Source: Darksidea phi (lineage: Eukaryota; Ascomycota; Dothideomycetes; Pleosporales; Lentitheciaceae). From it: a stretch of DNA of 64,000 nt. The notes under the pieces are model-generated. The model saw nothing but the letters and a program-made list of their open reading frames with translations. It was not told where the DNA came from and did no database searches. Made by a program: the position numbers and the translations under genes. Below, piece by piece: positions 1 through 11,823 of this stretch. The stretch spans positions 415,768-479,767 of the forward strand of contig JASJFT010000012.1 of NCBI GenBank assembly GCA_030770425.1, in the 5' to 3' direction. Numbering within the stretch: the stretch's first letter is position 1; every line of letters begins with the position of its first letter.

Positions 1-363
1 GCTTTTCTCTTTGCCGAAACATACGATATTCCTCGTCTACGTCATGACGCTCTCGATCAGCTTGTACGGTGCTTCAGGGAAAACAACTCTACGAACATTG
101 TAAGCGTCCAAACAGTCAAGGATGTGTACGCAAACACGCAGGACGGGTCTCCTCTCCGCAGGGTGCTAGTGGATGGTTTCTGCTTTCAAACGAACCTGGG
201 GAGGATGCCTGAGGACTTCCTGGTAGACGTCGGGGAGCGGACTGACTTGGGCAAGACAGCGTTGGACTGTATACCCAATGCTTGCGAGTACCACGAGCAT
301 GAGACGGGAGCGCGGGAGTCGTGCGACTCGTGCGAGTCGAGGGTCTTTCAAGACCCATATTAG
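1..363 (+). CDS. BTB/POZ-domain protein, 3' end only
   Basis: The reading frame is open from the first base and stops at 361-363, so only about 120 C-terminal residues are visible. The opening residues, FAETYDIPRLRHDALDQLV, match the helix that follows the BTB fold in many fungal BTB/POZ proteins, where a 'YDI..L...A...L' pattern is typical. Such proteins usually act as dimerising adaptors, often for Cullin-3 ubiquitin ligases, but nothing here shows the partner. The last dozen codons, which include a Cys-x2-Cys, lie inside a 118-bp unit that is tandemly duplicated downstream. The present C-terminus may therefore be new or shifted relative to relatives. Family call is fairly safe; the exact product is unknown. 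Confidence 0.7.
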   Translation, partial: AFLFAETYDIPRLRHDALDQLVRCFRENNSTNIVSVQTVKDVYANTQDGSPLRRVLVDGFCFQTNLGRMPEDFLVDVGERTDLGKTALDCIPNACEYHEHETGARESCDSCESRVFQDPY

Positions 364-565
364 CTCACTCTGGAGACGGAACGGGGACCCTATCGAGAAA
401 TTCAGTCCCACATGTACGGGTCAACCCTGACATAATAGCACAACGTCGTGCGAGTCGAGGGTCTTTCCATGAGAGCCATAGCTCACTCTGGAGACGGAAC
501 GGGACCCTTTTGAGAAATTCAGTCCCACATGTACGGGTCAACCCTGGGTACATGATAGCACAACA
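328..565. repeat. Tandem duplication, about 118-bp unit, two copies
   Basis: Copy one runs about 328-445 and copy two about 446-565. Both begin TCGTGCGAGTCGAGGGTCTT and carry a shared block around GGAGACGGAACGGG and CCCACATGTACGGGTCAACC. They differ by a few substitutions and short indels. The stop codon of the BTB gene is inside copy one. Confidence 0.9.
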
Positions 566-706
566 AGGCAAGTTACGGAATGGTACATACCGAATCTACA
601 TGATGGTCATTAGCGCAGTCCAAAGTATTTGATAGCACAACAAGGCAAGTTACGGAATGGTACATACCGAATCTACATGATGGACATTAGCGCACTCCAA
701 AGTATC
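553..706. repeat. Tandem duplication, 77-bp unit, two copies
   Basis: Copies at 553-629 and 630-706 start TGATAGCACAACAAGGCAAG and are nearly identical (GGTCATTAGCGCAGTCC versus GGACATTAGCGCACTCC). The unit starts within the end of the preceding 118-bp repeat, so two nested slippage or unequal-exchange events are stacked. Confidence 0.9.
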
Positions 707-3700
707 CACTCGCCACGGCACAAGTCGCCTCCCATCACCCGTCCGGTCACAAATGTACCGAAAACAACTCGATGGCGTAGACACAATTTTCACAAGCTTG
801 CACTGCACGTCTTGCCATTCTAATTACCCAAACGCAAAATTCAAACCCAAATCCAAACCAAAACCCCAACCCCGCATCACAGCAGCACTATCTTAACCCA
901 ATCTAAACCCAAAAAGCCCAAGCACTACATCCACATCCAGCCATCTAGCCATCTAGCCATCCATCCATCCAGCCATCCATCCATCCAGCCACCACGCGCC
1001 TACCACGCGGCTCGCCAACTAGCAAACGAGCGATCAAAAGAGGGGAAGGAACGAGCGAGGGAGCGGGAAACGTGTGCTCAACGATTGGCGGGAGATTAGA
1101 AGCTAGAATACGAAGCGCACACGCACGATTCAGGGAGGTGGAATGGACGACAATTGGCTGACATGGCTATATTTCACATGGGATCCGAAAAACAAAAGTG
1201 GCATATAGGGTTTAGATTGTGTTCTGCATGGATGGCTAGATGGATTGGAGGGCTGAATGGATGGAAGGATGGAAAGAGTCATGCGTATGCAGGGCGATTG
1301 GAAGCAAGGCAAGGTAAGGGCTCTGAACGGTGTGAAAAGAGGCGCAAGGCATGCGCTAGTAGAGAGCCGGCAGGAAGCCATGAGAGTAGACATGAAAAGT
1401 TGAAATCTACACTTGTGATTGCTTCCGCGGAGGACGTTTTGCGCGTGATTGCTCGTCTAGTCGTCCATGCTTGTCACATGCAAGCTATACAGACTGGAAA
1501 GACCCGCTCACATATTCGCCATACCAACATGGGACCTGAGCCTGACTAGAGCACCATGGTAGCCGATACGAAGGGCGGGAAGGGTTATGGGAGAGACGTC
1601 TCGTATCGTCTCGCATCCGAACGAAAGGGCGTACGCCCCGGTTTCAGATAACATCGACCCGAGAGTCGCCTCTTACCATGTTCTTCCCATTGCGGCGGGT
1701 CTGGGGCTCTTCCGTAAGCTGACGAGGAAGGCTTTGGGGAAGGTCGAAAACATGGTCTGCAGGCGAACGGCGCAGTTCGGTGGCATGCGTCGTCGCGGCG
1801 CCGAGAACCTGAAGTCTGACCGATGTCTCTGGGTCAATGTGGCCTTCTCTGGATGCGTTGCAGTGGTCTCCAAGCGATGCATGAATGGTGCCCAAACTAC
1901 CCAATTTGGACAACTACCCGCCGTTAAACGTGATGAAGGCGAGGAGAGTTGCGGAACTCCACCCCGAGCCGTAAGGCGTCCGAAAGACATCGGGGTACCT
2001 GGTTGGTGATCCACGACTCATCTCCACAAATAGGGCATCGCCAGAGATCTTGCGACCGATTCATGGCACCCAGGACCCCGCCCATCCGCTATATGATGCC
2101 CACTTGGATTCGCGAAAGATTTTTTTTTTTCCTTCCCACCTCACCGACATTTCTGACTGGCGCTAACGCTGCCCCGCTCCGGAAAAGTAGCAATATGGGC
2201 GGAGAAATACAGCGACCCACAACGAAGATTAGAAGATGAAGTAGCTGCACGCGAGAGACTAGGCCTCATCGAAACAAAATGCAAATGAAAAGGGAGCGGT
2301 GGTAGAAATGAGTTTCAGCAACCAGGCATGCAGGCGCGGCGCCATTCATCGATTTCTCCATCCGTTCGGATAAACGCGTGCAGGGCAGGCGGCAGGCATC
2401 GTCTGCAGTAGTGGTGACAAGAGAAAGACGGGCCTTTCGCAGCCGAGGCCGTGGCTGTCGACGTCGGAAGCAAGCAGCCCTGGAAGGCCCAGCAGAGTCA
2501 CGGTCTCGGTTGTACGAGATGGAAAGTTTGCTAGAACTGCCTGCCGTTTGCGCCAACGGGCCGCTAGGAAGAAGCAACTCGGCTGCCACGTGTCCATCCT
2601 GGGCTCCACGCGATATGCCATTCTCCGGCTATGACTCGGGCAATTTGCCGGTTTGGCGGAAGATCTCCACCGCATGGGATGCAATATCGTATACCATGTA
2701 GGGATGCACGATAGCCCGTTGTGTTTTGCGTTTGTTGAGCATCAGCGTGGGCTGACTTGTGCAGAACCGGCAGTTGCTCGCGAACAAGCGGGCGAAGCAC
2801 CAGCACCGTCGCAAACTCGGACGAACTGCTCGTACACAGGCGGCGAACGGCAAGGCGGAAACGCGTGGAGGTGCTCAGGACGTAGTCGACTCGAGTGCTC
2901 GCAGAGAAGGGGGGTTCAGAAACGCGACGATGGTGCCCGTTCAGGAAATAGGCACAGCACTAAGCAGATGCGCTAGCAGTTTATTTCCACCACTGTTAGA
3001 GTCTCGCGGTTATCTCGGACTGCAATAATGTCGTTCCACACCGATCGCCCGAGGCGTTCGCTTGACGCAATGCTCGCTGAGATTGTGAAGCATAGGGGGT
3101 TTCTGCTAAGGAGACAAGCCGACGGTGCTCGCCGAGCCCAGAGACGGGCAGTCCTTCGTCGGCGCGCGCCCAGAAGCAGCACGGCACAAGACGGCTCAGC
3201 CAGACCGCAAGTCTGTTCGGCTAGCCGGTAGCCCCTTTCTCGCGCGGTCCGATGTGAAGTGTGGGGGATGATTGCCTTGGGGGGCTTGCACGTGCGGGCG
3301 CTTCGGAGAATTCAGCAAAAGCACATGCTGGACATCCATGACGCGTGCTCTGGCGCTATTGCTGCCGGCAGAGGATGGTGAACGAAAGCTCTCCATTGCC
3401 CGTGGCGCAACCGGCGTTCTCTCGCCAGGTTCCGGCCACGCCTATTCGCCGATCGCGAGCCTGTGCTGGCGCAGCGGACGGCCAAGGTGCTCGGCGCCAG
3501 GCCGAAAGCAGATAGGCGACAGACGGGCGTGCGAAGGGTCCATGGGTCCACGGCCCACGGCCCACGGTCTACGGCGCAGCAAGGCAATGCTTGGACGAGT
3601 GGATGTCTTGCAGCAGGGCACCGCGACATGTGGCCGGTGGGGCAGGTCGCACACGTGGTGATCACGGCACAGGAGAAACCTTGTGCCCGTCACCATGACG

Positions 3701-4989
3701 GACGGCTGTGGACGAGTCGTCTCCGGGTGCCGCTTCGGGCAACGATCTGCCGTGGCTGCTCGTCGACCGCAGACCAGCCCGTCTTTGTCGTTGTCTTCGT
3801 CTTCGTCTTCGCACGCGCGCCGCGGCCAATACAGCAGAGGGCTGACCGGGCGCGAAAAGGGGCGAGCCAGCGACCTGGCGACATGGGCGAGAGGGGCCGG
3901 CGTTGGGACGGAGCGCGCCCGGCAGGCTGAAGTGGTCGCGCTGCAAGGGTGCAACGTGGGCACGTTGCTGTGGAATCATCAGCAGAATCTCTCCGCGCCT
4001 CTCGGAACAGCTGAGGTGGTGTTGCACGGCTGGCCGAGGGCTGGTTGGACGCCGCTGTCGGATGCAGTCAGAGCAAACAGCGGATGGGGGATGGCGGCCA
4101 GCACGGGGAGGTCGCACCCAAACGGGGCCGCCAGAGCGAACCAACGGCGCGCAGCTATGTCTTGCCGGTTGCAGAGGGCGGCGTCGCACGCGTCGAGCTG
4201 GCTGCGGCTGCATCGAGGACAGCTGTCGGCGGCATGCGAGTGCAACGTCTCGCAAGGCGGCGCCAGAGCAGACACACAATGCGCCACGGGAAGGCGATTG
4301 CGTGCAGCAGTGGAGGCACCAGCCCGCGGTTTGGGTCTCTGTGTCGCCCGTCGCCGTCGCCGTCGCCGCCGCCCTGTCCTGCGAGCGTGTGGTCAGCAGC
4401 GTGGCCCTCAGCGCCGGGGGCGGGCGGCATCGCTGCGATGCCGGCTGCCCGTCGGCGTTCGCAGTGTCGCGGCAGCATGGCAGCATAGCAGCATAGCAGA
4501 GCAGCAGCTGCAGCCGCAGCAGAGCATCGCACTCGCACTCGCAGCCAGCGTGCAGTGCACATGAAACGCGCTCGCGTGGCAGCTCGGCGGGCGCTCGCGG
4601 GGACAGGCGTGGCCCTCATGGCGCGCGCGTTGGGAGGGGGGGGAAGGGGGGAAGGGGGGGTTGCGGTGCGAGTGCAGGGGGACCACGCCGCCAAGCGCTT
4701 ATTCCCTTCACGGCCATGCGCGCTCCCTGCCGCGCTCCCTGCTGCGCTTCCTACGCTCCCCCCTGTTGCCACTCTGCGACGAGGCCGGCGCCCTTTGTCA
4801 TCACCCTCACGCTCACGCCCCCCCCAGGCTCCGGGTAGGAGGCTTTAGCGTTTGCTGGCCAGTCGCCCAGCGCTCTGACCGTCCAGCGCTCGATGGCTCG
4901 CCCTTGCCCTTGCTAGCCGTACCCACTCGCCGCTCCCTTCAGTGTCTCTGACTGCTGCCAACCCGCCGACTTCCTCAAAGCCCGGACAG
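707..4989. other. Long gene-free GC-rich stretch upstream of flbA
   Basis: I see no recognisable protein here. Several long open frames at about 3460-4570 lie opposite one another on both strands, are rich in Arg/Ala/Pro/Gly, and look like a by-product of high GC. The last about 130 bp before the flbA start are pyrimidine-rich, as in many fungal core promoters. The region most likely holds the flbA promoter and a long 5' leader, an inference based on the next downstream gene and on developmental-regulator genes often having such leaders. Confidence 0.5.
931..990. repeat. CCATCCAG/CCATCTAG-type microsatellite
   Basis: A run of imperfect CCAT, CCATCCAG and CCATCTAG units. It follows a C-rich AACCC-like low-complexity tract at about 835-920. 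A weaker run of the complementary kind (GGATGG/GGATGGA) lies at about 1229-1276. Confidence 0.8.
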
Positions 4990-7466
4990 ATGCCAACCAC
5001 CACCGCCTCCTCCTCTTCCTCCTCCTCCTTCCTGCCCTTCACTGTCCACGTCAACGCCCCCATCGCCTCCTACCTCCTCCTCCCCGACCACGAGCCCCCC
5101 CGCCCGCGCCCGCACCCGGCCCAGCCCCCGCGGAGCCAGCGAGCGGCTTCAGGAGCACCGCCCGCGCCCGCGCCCACGCCCACGACGTCCCGCGCTCTCG
5201 CACCCGCACCCGCACCTCCTGCTGCCCAAGCCCACCGCTCCACCAAGCCCGCCGCGCCTGCTCAAAAGCCAGGCTCGCCCGTCAGCCGCCGCTCCACCCT
5301 CTCCAGCCGCTTCCCTCTGCTGCGAAAGACGAGTCGCGAGGACCGCGGCCACCTGCGAGGCAGCAGCAGCACCATCTCAAGCGCGCTCTCGGTCGCCTCG
5401 CACCTCCGCTCCTCCTCCTCGGCCGCCGTCGCCGCCCCGCGTGCCTCGTCGACGTCCTCGCGTGGCCTCATCGACCGCTCCATCGACGAGCAGCCCTCCG
5501 ACGCCGCCAGCATCGCCTCGCTGAGCCCCGACACCGACACCGCGAGCTTCCTGCCTGCCGGCGCCCCCTCCGCAGCCTCCCCACCCGCGCTCCCCTCCGA
5601 CTGCGAGTCGGCCAACAGCAAGCTGGATAAAGCCCGGTCCTCCGTTTCCACCAGAGCAGCGAAGACGGGCGACAAGAAGATGCATCAGACGTCGTCGAGG
5701 CTCCTCCGCATGACGGACGATGAGCGGCCGTTCACCAGGGTAAGTCGCAAAGACCTGTGCAACGACCACAACTCCCGATTGAGACCTTTTGCATGTCGAG
5801 CATCTCTACTGGAGAGAATGCCATGGGGCGAAGCATGTCTGCCACGTGGGCCAAGCGTTTTAGCCCCCCATTGGTCTATGGAGGTGCTTCGTCGTGGTGC
5901 TCGACGGACCACTCATCGCTAGCCTTGACATGACTGGTTCTCCAGAGCACCCGCTAATCGCTTCGCAGGACTTCAAGGATCTATTCTCCACGCTGATGGT
6001 CTCGCTGCCGCTCACGCCCCACCGCGTGCGGTTCAGGATGATCGACTACACATTCACCTCGGACGAAGCGATAACAAATCTCGGCTCGCTCAAGTTCTCT
6101 CAGTCCAACCGCATGCCCGACCCCAAGGACGCCTCGCGAGTCGTCACGACCACCACCACGACCACCTTCTCGATGGCGAAAGAGATGGCGCGGTCCGTGT
6201 GCCAGAAGTTTCTCGAGGCCAAGTTCATCGAGTCGGTCGAGGGCAAGGTAGACTTCCAGAACAAGAGCTCTGTCTGGCAGCTCACGCCGAAAGGCATCCA
6301 CATCCTGGAGCGCTTCTGCTCCCGCAACGGCATCCAATCGGCCCACGTGAAGAACGTCATTGAATCTCCTCGCAACCCCCATCAGCTCGTCATTCTGGAG
6401 AGAGATACCGACATCGACAAGCTCCACAACGATGAGCAGACGGTTGAGATCATCTTCCGCCGCTTCACAGGGGCGACTGCCAACGAGACACAGTCCGACT
6501 CGGACTCCATCCACGAGTTCTCCAAGTGCGATGTCGGCGTGCGCACCGTAAAGCACAAGCCAACCGCTAGCCGTCCGTACGAATATACCTTCAACGGCAA
6601 GAACGCGGCAGAGTGGCTCATGGACTGCTCCACCATGGTGGATCGTCGCGAGGCCATCGAGGTCGGCACCTTGTTTCTCCGTCTTGGTCTCATCGCCCCC
6701 GTGGATGCACGCAGTTCTTCCGAAAAGTTCCAGCCCCTGAAGCAGGTTCAGTACTACATCACCCAGCACGGTGAACGGGTGGCAGGGTGGAGCCAAGCAG
6801 ACGAAGCGTCGGTGGTTACCGATTCCAGCTCGACCAAAGTCCGCGACGGAGCCACCCGTGACTCCAACAGCAACCGCACCAATGTCATCATCCGCAATCC
6901 CTCTTGGCGTCTGTTGTATCGCGAGTTCCTCAAGGACACCATGTGCGAAGAGAATCTGTCTTTCTACTTGGAAGTGCAGGAGTTCAACAACCAGTACCGG
7001 GCTGCTGTCAACGCCACAGGAGACTCCAAGATTGAGACCATACGTGAGACACTTGCTGCAGCTTATGGCGAGTCAATACCCTGTTCGTCTCGAGACCATC
7101 TGTGCTAACGACGCTAGGCCTATACAACGCTTTCTTGGCTCCCGGGTCCCCGAACGAACTCAACATCGATCACGCCCTACGGACACAGCTTGCCACGCGT
7201 ATGACGCGAGCTGTTGGCGATGACAACGCCATGATGCAGTCCCTCGTCGAAGTCGCGTCGCTGTTCGAGAAGGCACAGAACTCGATATTTAAGCTCATGT
7301 CGAGCGTATGTCATCTCCCACCCCGATGCCCAACTCTTGCTCACATTCCCATCAGGACTCCGTGCCAAAGTTCATCAAGCACCCGAAATACGGGCCTCAA
7401 CTTCGTGGCCTCGACGCCGCTGCCGCCGCCGCATATGCCGCCTCGACTGGAACCTCGCGATCATAG
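4990..7466 (+). CDS. flbA: FlbA-type regulator of G-protein signalling
   Basis: Four exons: 4990-5739, 5969-7067, 7118-7305, 7356-7466, giving 715 residues, close to the about 719 of Aspergillus FlbA. I start at the ATG at 4990; the in-frame codon at 4942 is GTG. Residues 1-235 are Ser/Pro/Ala-rich and disordered. Two DEP-type modules follow (about 245-390 and 408-490), then an RGS domain (about 559-700) with 'NPSWRLLYREFLKDTMCEEN'. Exon 1 ends in RPFTR and exon 2 resumes DFKDLFSTLMVSL, a conserved junction. In the family, RGS accelerates GTP hydrolysis on the FadA G-alpha subunit, limiting vegetative growth signalling and permitting conidiation, and DEP regions target membrane receptors. The second intron (7068-7117) has a GC donor; splicing there restores AAYGLYNAFLAPGSP inside the RGS fold. 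Identification is very secure. Confidence 0.95.
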
Positions 7467-9937
7467 AAGCAAAGTCGTGCCGAGCCGCTTTGTGTCCGAG
7501 TCCCGCTCATGGAACACTTCCCCCCCGTCAGACCGTCACCATTTAGTCCACCATTTCGCGCGGGCGTTCAGTGGACGAACGATCTATGCATCATTCTTTC
7601 TTCGTTTCTTACACGTGCATACTGTTCTATTCTAGACATCGGCGTTCACGGGTTGGGCAAAACATCAGCATCGGGGTGGTATTCTGCTTGGAGTTTTTGC
7701 TTCTACATTCAAAGTGGAGCTTCTCCGCCGCGATGGGAAAAGTTGCCATGACTACGGGCATATGGACAGCATACCACTACCATTCGACATTGTCGAACCG
7801 ATTCCGCCGCTCTTGTATCGAAAGCGCTAGGATCTAGTCACGGAGAGGTTAGACTCTCCTGGGGATTTCATATTTACGTTACAATTCTTGATCTGGGCGG
7901 CGCTGGGCACTGAGGGTCCGAGGCGGTGTTTGAAGCCGAGATCGAGGCTGGTTCACTTGCCGTTTCATTGGCACACGAAAGCTGAAGTGTTGGATATGGG
8001 CGAGTCAGGGGCTTGATTTTCATGCTTTGGATACGACTGCATTGGCTGTTGTAGTGGCCATACTCTTCCTATTTTTTGTTTGGCTATATCTTAATTCTGA
8101 GATAGGGTCTTGGGGTGGGTGGCCATGGTATGGCATGCATGCGGCTGATAGACGGGACATATGGGGACTTGGGAATTATTCATCCATCTTCACTCTATGG
8201 TTTTCTTGTGTGGTGAATTGCTTGCATGGAATATTTGCATAGGCATCTAGCTTTGGCGACTTGCTTGGACATGGAACGGCTCGAAACGTCGCTAATAGGA
8301 TTTGCATGTTTGGGAGATACCAAGGGACTGGATGGGGCGTATCGTGAACACTGCAAAAACAAAAGATCCGGCAAGTCTCGGTGCCTACTCCCTTTCCAGT
8401 ATAGCTCTAACGGCTTCACCCTCAACGTATGTAGGTCCATCGTACGATCCGCGCACGCCCAATTAATTGAGTTTATGCCGCAATCCACGTTTCCCTTCCC
8501 AAGCGAAGCGAGCGAGCGAGGTACATACATGCAGCAGGTACTATATATTACGCCCCCGAGCGAAAAGCGAGATCGAATCGAGTTCGGCTGGATGGACGGG
8601 GGAAGGGGGGGAAGGGGGGGAGGAGGGTAACGGGACGCGCTTGTTCTGATGGGGTGATGATCCGGTGTCGGGGAGGCTTCCGATGGGCTTGTAGGGCTTC
8701 GGCTAAGGGGGCGCTTGGGGCTTCCTCTAGTACTGTACTTGTAGATAGGTGGTTCCGCTGGAGAGGTAAGTTTGGCTGCTTGTACGTAGGTGGACTGTTG
8801 GTGGCGGAGCTTGGACCGGTGCCGGTATAGCAGCCGGACCGAGGATAACCGTGCCTTATATTATTAATCTTTTTTTTTTTTCTTTTCTTTATTTCTTTTT
8901 TGGGCCGATGTGGATGTGGATGTGGATGTGGTGGACATAAATGTGAATGTTTGTGTGCGGTTGAAACTTTTTCGCGATTCAGGGGTTTTTGTTGTTATTG
9001 GCTGAGGGATGAGAGGATGGCTTCTTTTCTTTTCTTTTCGTTTTTTCTTTTTCTTTTTTTAGGGGGAAGTGGTGGATGGGGCACAGGTGTCACATGCGAG
9101 CGAGACGTGAACTGACATTGAGTTGTCAGCAAACCGAACTTGGTTCCCGTCCATCTGGGCCGGGTAGACGGTGTGAAACGGCGTCAAAGTTTACGTTGTT
9201 GTGGCTGGGTGCCACGGAATCATGCAGCCGAGGAAGAATACGTATGTGTGCGGCATGGAAGGGGATGGGTCCCTTGGGATGGGCCCTTTCTGTCGGGCCA
9301 TGGGGGCTTGTTGGGACGGGTACGTGTTTTAGAGAAGGTTTTGCAGATCGTTGGTGCTGTTTTGACTGGGTTGGTTGGGAAGAATGAGTTGTGGGGACGG
9401 GGGAAAGGGGGAAATTATTGGGTGCTGGGGTCAAGTTGGGAGAAACTGCGGTATGCTTGTGTGACGCATACGTGGTCCGGCGGGCACTTGTGGATGAATG
9501 GGTGAGCTGAGGTGCATGTGAGGTAGCATCGTTCCATCGTTTGACCAGTAGACCTCGCGTCCGTGGTGTCGGGATCCTGCTGGGGTGGTAGGTTTTACTG
9601 GTAATTTCGCATAGAGACCTGGCTTGGCGGGGGTTCTCCGGGCGTTTGGGTGGCGAACTGTGTGTGGGTCTTTAGGTGGGTTTGGAGGAGAGTGAGATGG
9701 GATGGGAGGGGATGGGGCGGTCATATGATCTGGTGTCTTATCGATTGTTGCGTTGCCCGAGACGGCGTGTCGCGTGGGACGTGCGCGTGTTTTCGGACGC
9801 GACGGGATGTGAAGGACGCCCGCATCAGGCAGCAGCAGAACATATCACCAGAACGACGCAGGCAAAAGCAGGTCCTTTGGTACCTCTCAATACTTAACTT
9901 TTGAAATCGAGAAACAGCACGAGCGAACGAAACCATC
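7467..9937. other. Gene-free interval with low-complexity tracts
   Basis: No credible gene over about 2.5 kb. Short open frames lack family features and overlap on both strands. Visible landmarks are G-rich purine runs near 8595-8630, T-rich tracts at about 8870-8900 and 9024-9062, and a GATGTG hexamer run at about 8908-8930. The last part probably contains the chk1 promoter. Confidence 0.5.
8908..8930. repeat. GATGTG hexamer microsatellite
   Basis: About four tandem copies of GATGTG directly after a T-rich tract. Confidence 0.75.
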
Positions 9938-11823
9938 ATGGCGCCCGCGCCGCCGTCGGTGAGTATTCCTGTTAAAGCATCTCAACCCTCTATGGATGGC
10001 TTCAATACCCCGCAGCGTGTATATACCAAAAATACTCGTCCGAGAAGGTACGAGACATAGAAATGCATCATGCTAACCTCTGCGTAGAGCCAAATGGCTC
10101 CGCTGCCTAAAGACCTGCCCTTCCGCATCATTAGCAAAACCATCGGTATGGGCGCATACGCCTCGTACGTCCTTAACTCGCGTCTCCCCGCTCAAACCGC
10201 TAATGGCTATCCGTAATCAGAATCCGTAAAGCTACCCCTCTCCACACGAATAACCCGATCATCGCCGTAAAGTTCATCAACAAAGAACACGCCTTCACCC
10301 ACGGCCGCCTCACCCCCAAACAACTCAAGATCGAGATCGCGCTGCATAGATATCTCGGCAAGCACCCCCACATAATACACTGTCTGCATTCCGGCGAAGA
10401 CCCGCTGTGGGCATGGATTGCCATGGAGTTGGCCGAGGGTGGGGACCTGTTTGATAAGATCGAGGCGGATGAGGGTGTGCCTGAGGATATTGCGCACTTT
10501 TACTTTACGCAGATGATTAGCGCGGTGGGGTATATGCATTCGAAGGGGGTGGCGCATCGCGATCTTAAACCGGAGAATGTGCTGTTGAGCAAAGATGGGG
10601 ATTTGAAACTTGCGGATTTTGGGTTGGCCGCCATGTTCAAGAAAGATGGAAAGCTAAGGAATTGCAATACTGTCTGTGGAAGTCCACCGTATATTGCGCC
10701 GGAGATTGTGAGCGGAAGGAGGAGTAAGAGGGTGGACATCTTGGATGTGGGGTATGCGGCGAATATTTGCGATATCTGGAGTTGCGGTGTGGTCCTCTTT
10801 GTTCTGTTGGTTGGGAACACACCATGGGACGAACCGACGATGCAGAGCTATGAGTTCAAGGAGTATGTTGATACGGACGGCCGCACCACGGACCCTCTTT
10901 GGCAGAATCTCCCGGCCGAGATCGTATCGCTACTTCGCGGTATGCTCAGATTGGATCCAACGACGCGCTTCACGCTCGACGAAATCCGCACACATCCCTG
11001 GTTCACACGCAAAAATCCCTATCTCTCAGAAGCTGGCCGGAATAGCAATCCTGTCGGCATGGCCACGCAAATGCTCTCGCAGCTCCGCATAGATTTCTCC
11101 CAAAACACCACACCGTTTGCACGCAGATACTCTCAAGAGACAGATGCCATGGACATCGACTCCCTACCGCACCGCTCCCGCGCAAATCCCGCAAACATCA
11201 ACTTCCTCTCCTCCACCCAACCCGAGACCCCAGTAGCAGATACGCCGTTCGACTGGGAGCGACCACCGCGTCTAGCCAGCCACGACGGCATATCGGCCTC
11301 GCAACCCACGCTAAACAGACCACCAGCAAGCATGACCCAACAACCCCTCCTCCTCTCCCAGCTCTCCCCCAGCACACAAGACATCCTCTCTCAGGACCCC
11401 TCAATGACGCAATTCGCCTCCACCCCCGGCCAAGTTCCTCTATCCCTCACCCAAATAGCGCGTAAATTCGCCGACATCCTCCCCCACTACAGTCTTACGC
11501 GCTTCATCTCTCCCCTAACCATCTCCCTCCTCGTGCCGCTCCTCATCGAAGCCCTCCACAAACACGGTGTCCCCGCGCACCCGTTTTCGCACGACCAAGG
11601 CGAGCAGTGCGAAAGGACGGGCGAAGCGAGCGTAAGGGTTAAAATGGCGGATGGAAGGAGACAGGGCTTGAATGGTCATGTGGTGGTTGAGCGGACGTGG
11701 ATGGAAGGTGTGCCGGTTTGCGAGGTGAGGTTTGTTAAGGCGAGCGGTGATCCGGTTGAGTGGAGAAGGTTTTTTAAGAGGATTGTTGGCGGGTTGGGGG
11801 ATGTCGTTTTGAGGCCGGGGTAG
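9938..11823 (+). CDS. chk1: CHK1-type DNA-damage checkpoint kinase
   Basis: Three exons: 9938-9958 (21 nt), 10088-10164, 10221-11823, giving 566 residues. Kinase motifs are complete: glycine loop GMGAYAS (about 28-34), ATP-binding Lys50 in IIAVKF, HRDLKPEN with catalytic Asp147, DFG at 165-167 and APE at 192-194. The CGSPPYIAPE activation segment is CHK1-like. After the kinase domain, 'MATQMLSQLRIDFSQ' and a C-terminal region of about 120 residues, probably KA1-like, fit CHK1, which uses that part for autoinhibition. Known role: nuclear effector kinase activated by ATR-type kinases that blocks mitotic entry after DNA damage. Ser-Gln pairs in the linker are candidate ATR sites (inference). About 15 residues (SKRVDILDVGYAANI) before DIWSCGV look like an insertion, but I see no better splice. 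The next gene converges from the other strand. Confidence 0.92.

Noticed and set aside
931..990. CCATCCAG run considered as a CRISPR array.
   Set aside because: The units are contiguous short microsatellite repeats without unique spacers, in a fungal genome.
3662..4564. Long overlapping open frames on both strands (up to about 290 residues).
   Set aside because: They are antiparallel in a GC-rich stretch, are low-complexity Arg/Ala/Gly/Pro sequence, and show no domain or splice logic. High GC reduces stop codons and produces such frames.
4942..4989. Upstream in-frame extension of flbA.
   Set aside because: The first codon is GTG, not ATG, and the 4990 ATG gives a length and N-terminus matching FlbA.
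5262..6796. Antisense frames of 130-270 residues across flbA.
   Set aside because: They mirror the coding exons of a well-supported RGS gene and contain only compositional bias.
7467..9937. Several 70-120 residue frames downstream of flbA.
   Set aside because: Mostly low-complexity (Gly/Trp-rich or Pro/His-rich) with opposite-strand shadows and no motifs.
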